Below, in pieces: positions 11,523 through 23,830 of a stretch of 64,000 nt of DNA (position 1 is its first letter; every line of letters starts with the position of its first letter). Origin of the DNA: Rhynochetos jubatus (Eukaryota > Chordata > Aves > Eurypygiformes > Rhynochetidae); the NCBI GenBank assembly GCA_027574665.1, contig CM050666.1, forward strand, positions 5,332,001 through 5,396,000, given 5' to 3'. A program made the translations under genes and the position numbers. The notes beneath the pieces are model-generated. The model made no database searches, had not been told where the DNA came from, and saw only the letters and a program-made list of their open reading frames with translations.

Positions 11523-14500
11523 GTGAGGCCCCGCCGCCCTCCTCCCTCCCTCCCCCGGCCCGCAGCGCTCCGCAAGGGCCCCCGCTCCAGGGCCGCGGGC
11601 GCCGGGAGCCCCGCGGTCTCTCCCCTCGGGAAGCGGCCGCTTCCCCGGCAAATCCCGGGGGTGGCAGGCAGGCACGGGCCCTGCCGGGCAGCCCACGGAA
11701 CTCCCAGAGGCCGTGATGGGGCAGAAAGGGTCTAAGAACCCCGCCTCAGGCCTGGGGGAGGCAAATCTGCTGTTCTTCCCCCTCCCCGGCTGCGAGCTGC
11801 CCTGGGGACGGGCTGCAGCGCTTTGCTTCGGGGGGTTCCCGTGGGTGCTGTTGTGCCCCAGGACCCAGATACCACCTGGGCAAGGAGATGTGGGCTGTGC
11901 CTGGCTCATCTCGTCACGGAAACGCCTCGGAAGTTAAATTTATACGGCAGGTACTGAGCTACGGAGCATATGTAACCTTGATGCTTAAGCTGTTGCAGCT
12001 AAGGCATTAGGCATGGCAGGAGATAAACCCTAATGATACGTCTCTGTTAGCTGGCTGCTCTGAAAAATACCTACAGGTACCTGGGGAGAGCTGTTTGCCA
12101 GGAACTTAGTGGATTGAGCTATTTATTGATTTTTAAGGATGAAATAGAGCTATTACAAAGAAAAAGACTTGTGCAGGCAGCATCTTTTGGAAGAACTCTC
12201 TTGCACAACTATGTAGGAGAGCCACTATTGCCCCTGCTCTTTTTCTCGGAGATATTCTTGAAATTTTAATTCTGCTAACATTTGAACAGTGTTGGATTAG
12301 CATTCAGATTTCAAGTCACAGCCCTAGACCAGTTCTTTCTGCACAGTCCTGCATATTCCTGTGTTCCTTCCTCACAGACTTAACATGTCTCAAGTTCAAG
12401 AGGATTTGTGAAATTACTGTATGGCCTTTGTTCTCCTGACAAAATTCCTCTCTGTTATTAAACTTGGCACTTTACCCTAGCTGATCCCTTCCTCTTTGCA
12501 GGGAAATCTCTGTGCCTTTACTATTCCAATAGAAACAATAGCGAAGGTGACATTTGCTCTAATTGTTGTTTAGTGGCACTATTTATCAGATTAGAATTTC
12601 CCAGAGTGTTAGAGTTTGCCATAGCGAACGTTTTCGGGTTGGTCTTTAAGCAAGAACAGACGTATGTGGCGTTGTGCTGACGTGGTTTTCCTGATGAGTT
12701 GGAGTAGAACGTTTTCTGCCGTTAAAGGAAAAATGCCCAAGTTCAGGGACTCGCTGAGCTGCCTGTTAGGGAGTTCGGGAGTCTCAAATATCACTCGCTG
12801 TTTGCAAGATGTAAAGATGAAAAGCAGAGGAGAAAAACTATAACTTCATAGTACTTTAAATAACACCCCCCCAGTGTTTACCTCTGCTCTTACGTGCCCA
12901 TTCAGAGGATGAATGACGGGATGGTAAACGCAACCAACTGTTTACATCCCGTTACTATCGCTCTAACTTTCCAGCTGAGTAACAGATTTCTATTTTTCAG
13001 GCTACCCGTCTGATAGGGGTTAGTGTTACCTACTTAAGGGTCAGATTTTTTCCACTGGCTTTAACAGATCTGACAGTGCTACTTCACCCAAAAAATCAGA
13101 CTTGAACGTTAATCTTCTACAACACAAGCCTGGTAATCCTGGCCGCTGCAGATTAAACCTTGGCCTCCTCCTGTTGGCACTGAAGTGAACAAGATTTCAC
13201 AACAAGCTTTTCAGTTCTGGAGGAGCAGGGAGGAAGCACCCACATCTGTTACCTCCTTCCCTAGGCTGAGAACTTTCTGATGATGGCCAGAAGCAAAGTC
13301 TCAGATGAGATCCTTGGTGACAATTGCACCTGGCATAGCGATGTTTAAGTAGCATTTAGGAGGAGAGATTTCTCCCGGTTAACGGTTCAAAGTTGGTTAC
13401 AAGAGCTCAGTGAAGCCTCTCCATTTCCCAACGGCCAATGTGTTTGCCTGCTTCTCTGGCTAAATAGGTTCTAGTTTTGTGGGTTCATTACTGAACTGCA
13501 GCATTCCTGCCGCACACCTACTCTGGCAACTCTTTCACTTCACAGCCTGAATTTAAATTCATTTCTAATCATGGAATTGAAGTCCTGTAATAAATTCTGA
13601 TATGTGATCCTAGTCAGTTTTATCCTCTGTAAGGGATTAAACCAGCTAATACCTCTGTTCCTCTGAGACAGAGAAGCTCGCCATGTCCAAGCATTTTACA
13701 GTATGACCCTTATTTATCAGCTGGGAAACTCCCCCTTGCCCTCATCTCTTTAAACAAGGACCAGCCCAGCTCAGTTAAGTTCAAGAGAAGCTGTCTTCAG
13801 AAAAAAACCATGTCTGCTAGAAAGCAGTTCTGTGTAAAAATCAGTGAGCAGCTGGTGGATGGAGAGACTCAGAAAACAAGAAACTCCCCTACTGACGACA
13901 GCAGTTTGCCCTGTCATCACTACATGCAAAAAAACTATCCAGATCTGCAGTCGTGCAGGTGCTGGAGCGAGGGCAGGCCAGGGGAGAGGGCTGCTGGGAG
14001 AGGAAGGGGCAGGAGAAATCAGTCAGCATGGCTGATCCTCCCTCTTTGCAACAGACGCTCTGTGCCCCACTGCACTGTTCTGGTTTCTCCATCACAAAAG
14101 AATAAACTCGATATTCTTTGCCTCCCTCCAACTCCAGCCTTTGTGATGGCTGCTTATTGGAGCTGGCTGTAGTGTGGATTTTCCTGTGCAGTAAAGGACT
14201 AAAGTGGTTTTTAAATGATTGACAAGGCTTATCGGTGGCTTCTAAATCACATTTGAGGATGTCTGGGGAACTTCAGCTGCAGTGCTGCTCCTCAGCAGGC
14301 TTAAGTTTCATCTTCCATTTAGAGAAGGCCCTGGATCTTTCTAAACGTTGCCTAGCAGTGAAGGAGACAGAGCTATAAAAGACAGGATTTTCAGTGTGCC
14401 GCTAAAAGTGAAATTGTGGCTGCTCCAACCACACTTAGGCTACAAACAAGATTTCTTAGCAGTGGTTGTCATGGGCCTGGTGCTGGCACCTCATGCCTGC

Positions 14501-16138
14501 TTCTTTCATGAAAAATAACTATAATAATACTCATTTCCAAGGGGCGCTCACTCTTTCAGCGCCTGAAACACAGGGAAATACTTTTGCTCTGGACCACTGT
14601 TTTTAATCAGGCCTCACTCACATTTGAGGATTTTCCAGAAAGTCCTGAATTTGCAGAAGGATTTGGAATGACACAAGAAGGTTGCTGCTACACAGCACTG
14701 AAAGGGGCATAGGAAAGGATTTGGAGATAAGGTTGAGAAAGAGAAAACTTGGCATCTTCCACAGAGCAAAAGAGGTGGAATATTACTGATAACACAGGCC
14801 AGGGGGCTGCTGGAGAACTGGAGGGCTTTGACATTCAGAGCTGCTCGGGAAGGTGGCAGGGACCCTGCAAGGGAGGCTGTGTGTCATCAGCAGTAGGCAC
14901 CCAGGGGAAGCAGCCACCTCACAACCTGTGTTTCTAACAAGCAATAAAAAGCCATTTCACATAAATGCCGTGCAATTTTCTTTTCCTCCAAGCAGGTTTA
15001 TTTTCCCCTCCTATCATAAGTGCCATGGGGATTGCTCACTGGGGGGTGATATCCTGGGAAAAATGGGCGAGTACTGCTAGTGCTGGGCCCAGTGAGTTCC
15101 TGTTCTTTGCTAAGACACATTCCTAAAAGGCTGGTAAATCTGATAGAGAGTAGCAGCAGGTTATTCTGGGAGACAGAAAACTACCAACAAGGAGAGGACT
15201 CCTGCTCTTCAGGTTTCCCTGTTAAATCTTGGGACGTGTCCACGTCCCCAGTCTGGGACTGTTCTGCAAGTACGCGCGTGGCTTCAGTCACCAGGGGAAA
15301 TTCAAGCTCAGAGTTTCAGAGCAGGGATTCTTCCAAGCGGGCACAACATAAATCTGTTTTGACCTGATTTGCAGCTCTGCTTCAGTTAAGCCCTCATTTA
15401 ACTGAGCCTGAAAGCATGCAAAAGTTTCCCCAGATTCATGCTATCCCTCATTTTCCAGCCAGTCCTGAGAGAGTCTCCGGAACAGAGAGCGGTTTCTAAA
15501 AAACCTGCAGCCCAGAACGTGCATGTATGTAATGTCCATAGCAACTACTTGATTGCATCTATTGCCATTCCAGAGTGGACTGCATCAAACAATAGAGTTA
15601 CTGTGCACTATCAAACTCTCAGACAACTAATTAGGTCAGGAATAGAAGGAACAAATGGATGGATGATTCAACTGTTGTTCGTGAGACCCATATGACAAGA
15701 AAGATGCCTCATCTACATTCCTCAGCAGCAGTAAGGACACAGTTTGAGTAGTTTTGACTATAAAGGCAATTTTTAATAGAATTATGTGACTGCCCACTGA
15801 AATATTGCTTTGGAGTTAAGCTAGGCTCTGCTAAATCAATTGGCCTGCCTGACCTATATATTCCGCCCATTGACACGCAGCCTGCCTTACTCTTTTGGCA
15901 GTTGTTTCAGTAAAAATTCAATGCGCTGATCTCCAGCGGCCAAGGACAGGCTAATTGTTAGAAATGGAAAGCAAGTTTAGTACCAGTGACCTGCTCTGAC
16001 ATGGGATTGCCACCACCATGGCATTGTCATTACCATCCTCTCCTGCACAAAAGGTTTCAGCCCTAAGCATAGAGGAGGAAAAGGAGGCGGCATTCGCTTT
16101 TTTCCTCCCTCCCTAACCTCTTCTCCCCTGTTCTCTAG
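11523..16138 (+). other. BICDL1 intron 1
   Basis: This is a 4.6-kb phase 0 intron, donor GTGAGG and acceptor TTCTCTAG. The first 200 bases continue the GC-rich island. The rest is ordinary unique-looking sequence with short frames on both strands, no repeat family I recognise and no convincing extra exon. Confidence 0.85.
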
Positions 16139-16354
16139 CACCTAGAACAAGAGAAACACGAACTACGGAGGCGGTTTGAGAACAAAGAAGGAGAATGGGA
16201 AGGAAGGGTGTCCGAACTGGAAAGCGACGTGAAGCAGCTGCAGGACGAGCTGGAGAGGCAGCAGGTTCACCTGCGCGAAGCCGACCGCGAGAAGACGCGG
16301 GCCGTCCAGGAACTCTCCGAACAGAACCAAAGACTCTTGGACCAGCTCAGCAGG
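16139..16354 (+). CDS. BICDL1: BICDL1 exon 2: first coiled coil
   Basis: 216 bases, 72 codons, residues 111-182, running from HLEQEKHELR to NQRLLDQLSR. It is a dense heptad-bearing coiled coil of Glu, Lys, Arg, Leu and Gln without Pro or Gly breaks apart from one glycine in EGEWEGR. In BICD adaptors this part lies along the dynactin filament and is contacted by dynein heavy-chain tails. It matches the human protein almost residue for residue as I recall it. The acceptor follows a long pyrimidine tract (16100-16138). The donor GTGAGT at 16355 is a strong consensus. Phase 0 at both ends means skipping would keep the frame but shorten the coil by 72 residues. Confidence 0.95.
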
Positions 16355-17550
16355 GTGAGTCCCCACGGCACAGCAAGGGCAGGCACTCCGCTGCCTCGGT
16401 CCTGGGAGAGGCTCGCAGCTCTGCTATAAACCTTTCCAGGCAGATGAGAGGGAAAGCTTCCTCTTTAAGGAAAAAAAAAGATGGTTCTGTGTCTGGTCAG
16501 ATTACACAAGTGTCCCTATAAAGCAGTCTTTAAACTGACTTTGACACCTTTAAGGAGTGCTGCTTTTCATTGGGAAAACACTTATGTTTCTGGGTTGAGT
16601 GGTCGTTTACTGCGTAGATGTCTCTCTCAACTGTGTTTGTATCTAGAACTGATTTAGAAAATCTGTTTCTAATTTACAAATAGGCTGAACAAATGTAACA
16701 CACAAGAAAAAGGCTGATCTGTGACAGTAAGGGGGAAGGCTTTTTACTGGCCTCCCCTTTTTGACATACGTTGGCGATAACGTGGTAGAGTTGAACGTAC
16801 CTTGTCATTCTAAGATGGTGCGTCCCTACAGATAACTTTGCCGTGGTTACATGTGTGAGAACCTACTGAAATTCCTTGGAATGGCATGTTTCATCAAAGA
16901 GCTTAACTTGTCTCTGAATGAAAGAGGATTTATAGTGAGGCTGCTACAAATCAGCCTAATTGACTGAACATTTCCAGCATGAGTTTCTTTCTGACAGCAA
17001 GACTTAACAGTTTCTGCCGCCTTCGCCAGAAGCTAACCTGTCTTCTAGAATTAAGAACCTTGAGGGTTTTCTCCCCACTGGGCAGTTAGTACAAACCATC
17101 ATTTTAATGGAGGATACAGTTACTCCAGCAGGTGAAAGCATTTGTTTTCTCCTCACCGGTTGCTTATCCCCAAAATATCGTAGAACAAAACCACACACCA
17201 CAGACTCGTGCTGAAGAGGCCCAGCTAATGTTGTAAGAGCACATTTCAGACTAGATGCTGTCAGAGGTGAGTCTCTGGGGCTGACACAGGGCTGATTGCC
17301 TGGGGGAGGGTTGAAACCTCGATCAATTACAAATCTAGGACCAGAAGACTCTGAAATGGGCCAAGTGTACAGGTCTCTTCCCTTGATCTGGGTGTGCAGT
17401 TTTCCTGGGCCTCTGAAGGTGAGACGAATAGGTCTTGGATATAACACTCTGTACTGGCACTTGAGGAGATCATTCCTCATTCTGCTATAGATTTTCTTTT
17501 CAAGTACTAAAAAAGGCACTTAGTCTGTGGATTTGGTTTTTTACTGACTG

Positions 17551-17654
17551 TAAAAAAAAAAAAAACACCAAAAAACAAACACACCCCCCCCCCCCCCCAC
17601 CCCAAAAAAAAACCAAACCCAAAACAACCACACCCAAAAAACCCACACACAACC
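17551..17654. repeat. A/C-rich low-complexity tract with poly-A and poly-C runs
   Basis: An A14 run is followed by CACCA-type words, a run of about 16 C, then mixed A/C runs. The lower strand is purely T/G in this stretch. Such tracts are unstable and often misassembled, so the lengths of the homopolymers should be treated as approximate. Confidence 0.9.
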
Positions 17655-18819
17655 AACTTCCTCAACTCAGGAACACTGCTAAGTATCTGTGTTTTTAAAG
17701 CAGTGTCTGCCAAGTGCAGCAGATGAGCTAGTGAAGATCTTTCATTTCTGGACAGAGCATATTTCACATACAACATGGATGAGAGATTCCACCCAAGCCC
17801 TTGCAGAGCTCCTGTGTTGTGTCAGGTTTCTTATCCAGAGCTATACATTTGGCTTCCATCAGATTTGCTGACCCTCACCGATTTTCTGTGTATGCATAGA
17901 TTTGTACGTATGTAAGACTTGTTATGGTCCCAGCATAAGCACAAACTGAAAGATCAGTCTAGAAGGTAGGAGGGGAAAACCAGACAGCTTGCTTTGGGCT
18001 TTAAACCACATGGGATTATCCTCAACATGACACTTGTGCTGCAGGAGCCTCTCGAAGCCCAGGTGCTCAGAAAGCCACTCAGCTAAGCCCTGTGCCAAAG
18101 AACCACCAAGTTAGGTCTAGCAGCATGCAATGTCCGAGCACAGGTTTTGTTCCCTTAACTCCCTGTTACTTCCAGAAAGAGTCTTCATCCACCCACTTCA
18201 GAACTGCCACATCCTGAGTCTTGATGCTGCCCTCCCCAGTCCAGCCCAGCCCTACTCCCAGCTTGGAGGACTGCTGCTCTCCAACACAGACAAGGCAGAC
18301 TGATAGACGCAGCTTACGCTTACCGAGGCATGATTCGGTGCTCATTGAGTTTGTCACCTGGCCAAAGCTTGCTAGTAACTCAAATACAGTAACAGCTATA
18401 GCAAGGGTGTAAACAGTCTTCCTAAAGTCATGAGAATCTGGGCAAATTGAAAGAGAGTTGGGAAGAGTCTGTTGTCATTCACCCAGGGCTTTAGTTGAGG
18501 CTTTTTAAAATCACAGCATTATATTTGCACTTGATTACTGGGTGCTTAGTATTCCACATTTGCTGCTCCATAGTGCAATCATAGTCTTATTTGTCTGGTC
18601 TCTTACTCTGAAGGGGTTATGCATGTAATCTTTGAGGCGGTGGTAGTGCTTAAACCCTGCACCCACATAGTTCTGGCTCCTATTACTAATTAGGCTTTCA
18701 AGAAATAAAAAGGACAGATACAGCTGCATGGGTGTGCTTGCCTACAGCCATATCGCCACGGGCTGAAGTCTTGCTAGGGATGAGGAACTGAGTGCTGGGC
18801 GAGGAAAAACCCTACAAAG

Positions 18820-19365
18820 AATCACAGAATGGTTTGGGTTGGAAGGGACCTTACAGATCATCCAGTTCCAACCCCCTGCCATGGGCAGGGACACCCTCCA
18901 CTAGCCCAGGTTGCTCCAAGCCTCATCCAGCCTGGCCTTGAAGACAGCCAGGGGTGGGGCATCCACAGCTTCTCTGGGCAACCTGTCCCAGTGCTCCCCA
19001 CCTTCTCTAGAAAGAATTTCTTCCTGATATCCAATCTAAATCTCACCGCTTTCAATTTAGACCCATTACCCCTTGTCCTATCACTCCCTGTCCTTCTAAA
19101 AAGTCCCCCCCCCCAGCTTTCTTATAGCCTCTTTAGGTACTGGAAGGTGCTCTAAGGTCTCTGGGAGCCTTCTCCAGGCTGAATAAACCCAGTTCTTTCA
19201 GTCTGTCCCCATGGCAGAGGGGCTCCAGCTCTTGGAGCATCTTTGTGGCCTCTGCTGGACTCGCTCCAATTGGTCGATATCCTTCTTATGTTTAGGGCTC
19301 CACAGCTGGACACAGCACTCCGGGGGGGGTCTCATGAGAGCAGAGTAGAGGGGGAGAATGCAGCT
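18820..19365 (-). mobile_element. CR1 LINE 3' end, reverse orientation
   Basis: Read on the + strand it begins with the reverse complement of the CR1 3' tail (AATCACAGAATGGTTTGGGT) and continues through the familiar avian CR1 words (GGGACACCCTCCACTAGCCC, CAGTGCTCCCCACCTTCTCT) to the part of ORF2 that reads as CTCCACAGCTGGACACAGCA on this strand. It is 5'-truncated at about 19365, as most CR1 copies are. No frame in it is intact. A C-rich slip at 19106 and a G run at 19321 mark decay. The truncated end is placed by eye. Confidence 0.9.
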
Positions 19366-19806
19366 TCTGTGAACCTTGAGGTGTTGCTGGTATGCTACTT
19401 GAGTTCCTGATTACGCATGTTGCACCTACATTTTGTGTCACAGCAGGTTGCTTGGGAGGGGAAGGTTATGAGAAGTAAGGCAATGAAAGCCTTAGAGACC
19501 CCCAGCTCTGCCTCACCCAACACTGTATACCCTACTAGAGGGTTCACTCAGGACAGAAAGCTTGCTTTCTGGTACAAGTCATTCTACACTAGTAGGTGCT
19601 AGCTCTTTAAATTTTAATTTCTACAGTTTTTAGCAATTAACACCTCGTGGCCCAATTTTACAATGCTTGAGCATCTCTCTCCTGGGGAAGGTACTCCCTT
19701 GGCACGAGCCTCTGTATGCCAAGTGACAGTCTCAGCCTCACAACCTACGAGCCCACATGGTCCTGCTTGCTGCTTCTGGAGTTCCTGGGCTTCAGCCTTT
19801 TACCCC

Positions 19807-19835
19807 TGTCGTGGTTTAACTCCAGCCAGCAAAAT
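19807..19835 (+). mobile_element. Possible avian ERVL-type LTR edge fragment
   Basis: The stretch TGTCGTGGTTTAACTCCAGC resembles the 5' edge of a common avian endogenous-retrovirus LTR family that starts TGTCRTGGTTTAACCCCAGC. The match fades after about 30 bases and I see no partner LTR, target-site duplication or internal gene, so at most this is a small relic. It could be chance resemblance. Confidence 0.35.
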
Positions 19836-22800
19836 ACCTCTCTTTCCTCACTGAACCCAGCACAACCCCAAGGCAGGGCAGCATCCACCATCTCCTTCAT
19901 CCTACCCCTTCCTCCCTCCGGCTGCTGTGATAGTCTTTCACCAACTAATTAAGCTTTAGGATTTTTTTTTAACCCTGCCTTCCCCAGAGATGAAAGGCCA
20001 ACCTAAGCACATACTTTTTTCCAGTTTAAGCCTGGCACAAATGCGAACCAACCAAGCACACAGTCCCACACACCCACACAAGGATAGCAAAGGGGCCTGG
20101 GAAGCTCTGTCTTGCAATTAAAGCATGGGACTGAAAAAATCCATCCTCAATTCTGGCAAAGACTGATAAGGAAAACTCAAGGATAGGGATTTTAAGTCTG
20201 TTCCAGTCTCTAAAAATGAGGATAACTGTCTTGCCTCAGAGTCACCAAGAGGCTAAAATAAGGGCTGTAAAATGATTTGAGGTCTTCAGATGAGATTATG
20301 ATATAGGAGAACTTTACATATCTAATAATAGTAAGTAGGCTATAAGGAACTCTGCCTCCTCTTGAAATATGGCCTTGGGTGTGATTCTCTGCTTTTAGCA
20401 GAACTGAGACACTGCCCAGGGTTATAACAGTATTAAACCAAGGGGAAATTAGGTGGGCTGGACTGGGAGCTCATAGTGAAAGACGTGATTCAGATGCCAA
20501 AGATCAAGTTTGAGATCACCACAGTAATCTTATTTTTTAATTTGCTAAGTGATGATTAAAATCCCTTGTGCATGTTGATTTGATCTCCCCCACCCACCCC
20601 AGCACAGCAAAGCATGTAGTAACTCTCAGCAGCGTGTCCACACCAAGCTAAATGCTGATTTTACCTAGAACTGCAGAGCACATTGCGAGCAGTGTGCCAA
20701 GGTACAAACCACTCACCATAGATGCTCAAAGATACAGTTTTGCCGAGAAAGTCGAGGCTTGGGAATTATTACATGTTCTGTTTCCAGCTCCTTCAGTCTA
20801 TCCCATCTGTTTCAGTTCCCAATTAGGAAACAAAAAATCCTATGCTTTCAGTTCTTTTATCTTATAAAATTCGGGGGGAGCGTGTATGAGGAAAGGTCTC
20901 CTCTTACACATGCCCACAGCACCTAACACAAGCTCTGTCACCACCTTTGGGCTTCTAGGTGCTACTAATGCAAATACTAACAAGCAGCCCTCTTCCTATA
21001 ATGAGGCAACATATTACATATTACTACTTTGTCAGGAAGTGAATGAAAAAAGACTTTCACACTGTTTCTAAGTAGCTTCACCAGATGGCTTTCCCACACA
21101 TTTCCTGCTACCAGGCTCTGGGCTCCTGTAGCTGTTTGCTGCGTGTAGCTTGGGCAAGGATGTATCCTTCCCAGTTCAGTTGGGCTTTTTACGCTACATA
21201 GAGAGTAAGGAAGTAATTTCACAATGTCATGCTCAGGTAGTTTTTGCAATGAAAATCTGTTTTCAGTGGAAGGGAGAAACATGTCATCTTGCACCACTGA
21301 AATACCTCTTTGTGTTTAGAGAGGCCGCGGCATCCCTCGGAGGGGCCCTCAATCACCAGGTTCTTATATTCGCTCAGCATCTAGTGCCAACACACTGCTA
21401 CAAAGAAAGAGGTGTTTCAGTCACTCCCTCTGGTACAGCAAGAAGATGATCAGCCAGCCCGCAAGTCTCCAAAGGAGGTTTTATTTGCTAGCCACAAAAC
21501 CTTCCTTTCAGTAATATTTCAGCTGAAGGAGTTTTGTTTCTAACTTCACGCTCTAACACGCAGCATAGCTTCAGAGGACCGGCAGGCACTGCCTGGCTTT
21601 GATTTGAGAAAAGCAGGGGTTTATTCACAAATGAGCTGACCATATTGTATTTCTCCTTTCCAAATCATTTATTTTAAATACATCCTTTTGCGGTCAACAG
21701 CATACTTACAGAGAGGTGGCTTTGTTGTCAATTATTGATTTGAAGAGATTTTTCTGAATGGTTATTTGTTGGGTCTATCAGCGTAGGAACAATGTTGGTT
21801 TTACGAAAACCAGACTAATCATTGAAAAAAGTTACTGAACAAGCGTGCTGGGCAAGATTCACTGCTTTTGCCATGCCAGAGATCTGCAGCCATAACACTA
21901 CGAGCTAGCTTGTCTTTAATTCCTTATTTTATCTGTACAGGAGCTGAATACAAGCCTCCTTATGTTTCTTGGTTATTAAGCTGTCTCCAGTAACCCAGCA
22001 GCGTGTACTGGGAAACTCCATGCTTAGCACAGAGGCAAGTCAGGGTGACTTTATGTACTGCTTCAGGGGTTTTACTTTTGAATAGAAGAGGATCCTGAGT
22101 GGACATGGGCTCAAGAAGAGCTGCTTTGACTAGCCCCACATCTCAAGGTGCAGATCAGTCATTAACTGAACTTTTTCATAAAAGAGTCTATAGTTTTTGC
22201 TGTGGCTCAGTGTTTACTGGAGCTACTCAGTAAGGAGTAGCTTACTGTAAGGAGCTCCAAACAGAGCTACTTATTAGCAGGAGTCCTGCATCACCTCTGA
22301 GCAGTCTAAATTCAATGAAGGAGGGAGATTGCAGGAGAAAAGGCAGCATTCCTGCCTGTTGAAGGGGCTGAAGTACTTGCTTCTCATGGCAGCTTAGGCA
22401 GGGCTGCCCACTCCTCGGGGTAGGGACAGCCCTACCAGCACTGCTTTGTGCGTGGCATAAGGCACACGTTATACATGGTGGGACGAGAGGAAAGCAGATA
22501 CCAGCACAAAACCGAGCCAAACAGTGAAGCTGGCAAATGTCCAGTTAACCACATCAAGTACTTTCCAGTTCCCTGCCGCTCCAGAGCATCAGCAGATCCC
22601 AGCACCATGGAACCAGATCCCCGATCACCCAGTGAATACTGATTAGTGCACACGCAGGAAAGGCTCCTTCTCACCAGCTACTTTTCCCCTAGCAGAGAGC
22701 TCTCGTTAATAATTCAGCTTCATGCCACATCAGGACTGGAGTGCTGAGGCTTTCTACGCTAAAGCTGTAAATACAGGACGTGACTGCAGCTGCGTGTTCT

Positions 22801-23349
22801 TGCCTGCAAAGTCCTTCAATGAAATGATTCAGTGCCCGAGAAGGTAATGAAGAAACATCTTGAGGTCACTGCTGAGTGGCACTCACCCACCATCCATCTG
22901 GGGAAGGGAGACAGGCAGGAAGAAAGGCTCAACCCTCTGCTGAGAGTCTGGCCAAGCCTGCAGCACCCATTAACCCCATTTTAGGGCACCCAGAGCTTCA
23001 GAAGCCAACTGGAACAGGGCCATCCAGACTCCAAGGCATAAATGCAGCCAACACCAAAGAATTGATTTCAGCAAAGATATGGGGAGGCACCCCTACAGAC
23101 TTTGCCTAAAGATTTTGCACCCACCCACTTTATGCAAGATTTTTTACCCTTGTATCCTTTGGTTTGGATACTGGTGAGCACTGAGGGAGCAGGCAGAAAG
23201 CTGTACACAATAAAACAGCGGCACACGCTGCTACTGAACCACAGTGCAAAGCCTTCCCCAGGAAAAGGGTTAAAAATTATTGTTAAGGTAAAAAATGTTA
23301 CTGTTACGGCAGTGGAACTCCACAGATCCCGGCTCATGGGAAAAAGGAT

Positions 23350-23830
23350 AAGCTTCCATCGGCCCCAGGGGCGGGTGGGACCTTCATCCTCCCCCGGGGC
23401 AGTGGAGCAGGTACCCGCCACCCCAAAGGACCCCGTGCTGGTTGCTAGGTGACAGCACACCACGGTCCCAGCTGGTGATGTTGCTGTGGCAACCGGGTGT
23501 GATTTCACCGCTCGTGACGCTGTGACAGCCCGCGGACACGCAGGGAGACGCGCTAGTGACGTCCGCGGCAGGCAGGCGAGCGGCACGGCACGGAACGGAA
23601 CGGCACGGCACCCGCCCCCGCCCCGGCACCCGCCACTTCAGCCCCCCGTGTCCTCCCCAGTGCACGGCAATTTTCTCCACCCCCCCAGATCGCCCCGGAG
23701 ACCTCCCAGCCTGCTGTCCGCACCACCCACAATGAGCTCTGCAGCCTGCTGGGCGAGAATTAGGCATTCTACTCCTCGGCGGAGGGAGCCAGCACAAAGG
23801 TGACCCCGCCGGGGTCTGGCACGATGCACC
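23350..23830. promoter_or_regulatory. GC-rich promoter-like island inside intron 2, with two RFX X-box-like sites
   Basis: CpG density is far above the flanking intron. Within about 190 bp there are two inverted-repeat X-box-like sites (GTTGCTAGGTGAC at 23441-23453 and GTTGCTGTGGCAAC at 23480-23493), a CRE-like TGACGTC at 23557-23563, a pentamer tandem (GGCAC/GGAAC units, 23580-23610) and GC boxes (CCCGCCCCCGCCCC around 23611-23624). RFX factors bind such X-boxes at ciliary and neuronal promoters. This could be an alternative BICDL1 promoter, an antisense RNA promoter or an enhancer; the sequence alone does not say which. Confidence 0.5.
23580..23610. repeat. Pentamer tandem repeat in the intron 2 GC-rich island
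   Basis: About six units alternate between GGCAC and GGAAC, directly before the GC boxes. Its position inside the island suggests simple-repeat growth in GC-rich DNA rather than a coding repeat. Confidence 0.7.

Noticed and set aside
10709-11575. 288-codon open frame on the - strand across exon 1
   Set aside because: It is the complement of a CpG-rich first exon where stops are rare. The product is Ala/Arg/Ser/Pro low complexity without a recognisable domain.
17507-17776. - strand frame with a Gly/Phe-rich stretch
   Set aside because: The Gly/Phe repeat is only the translation of the A/C homopolymer tract.
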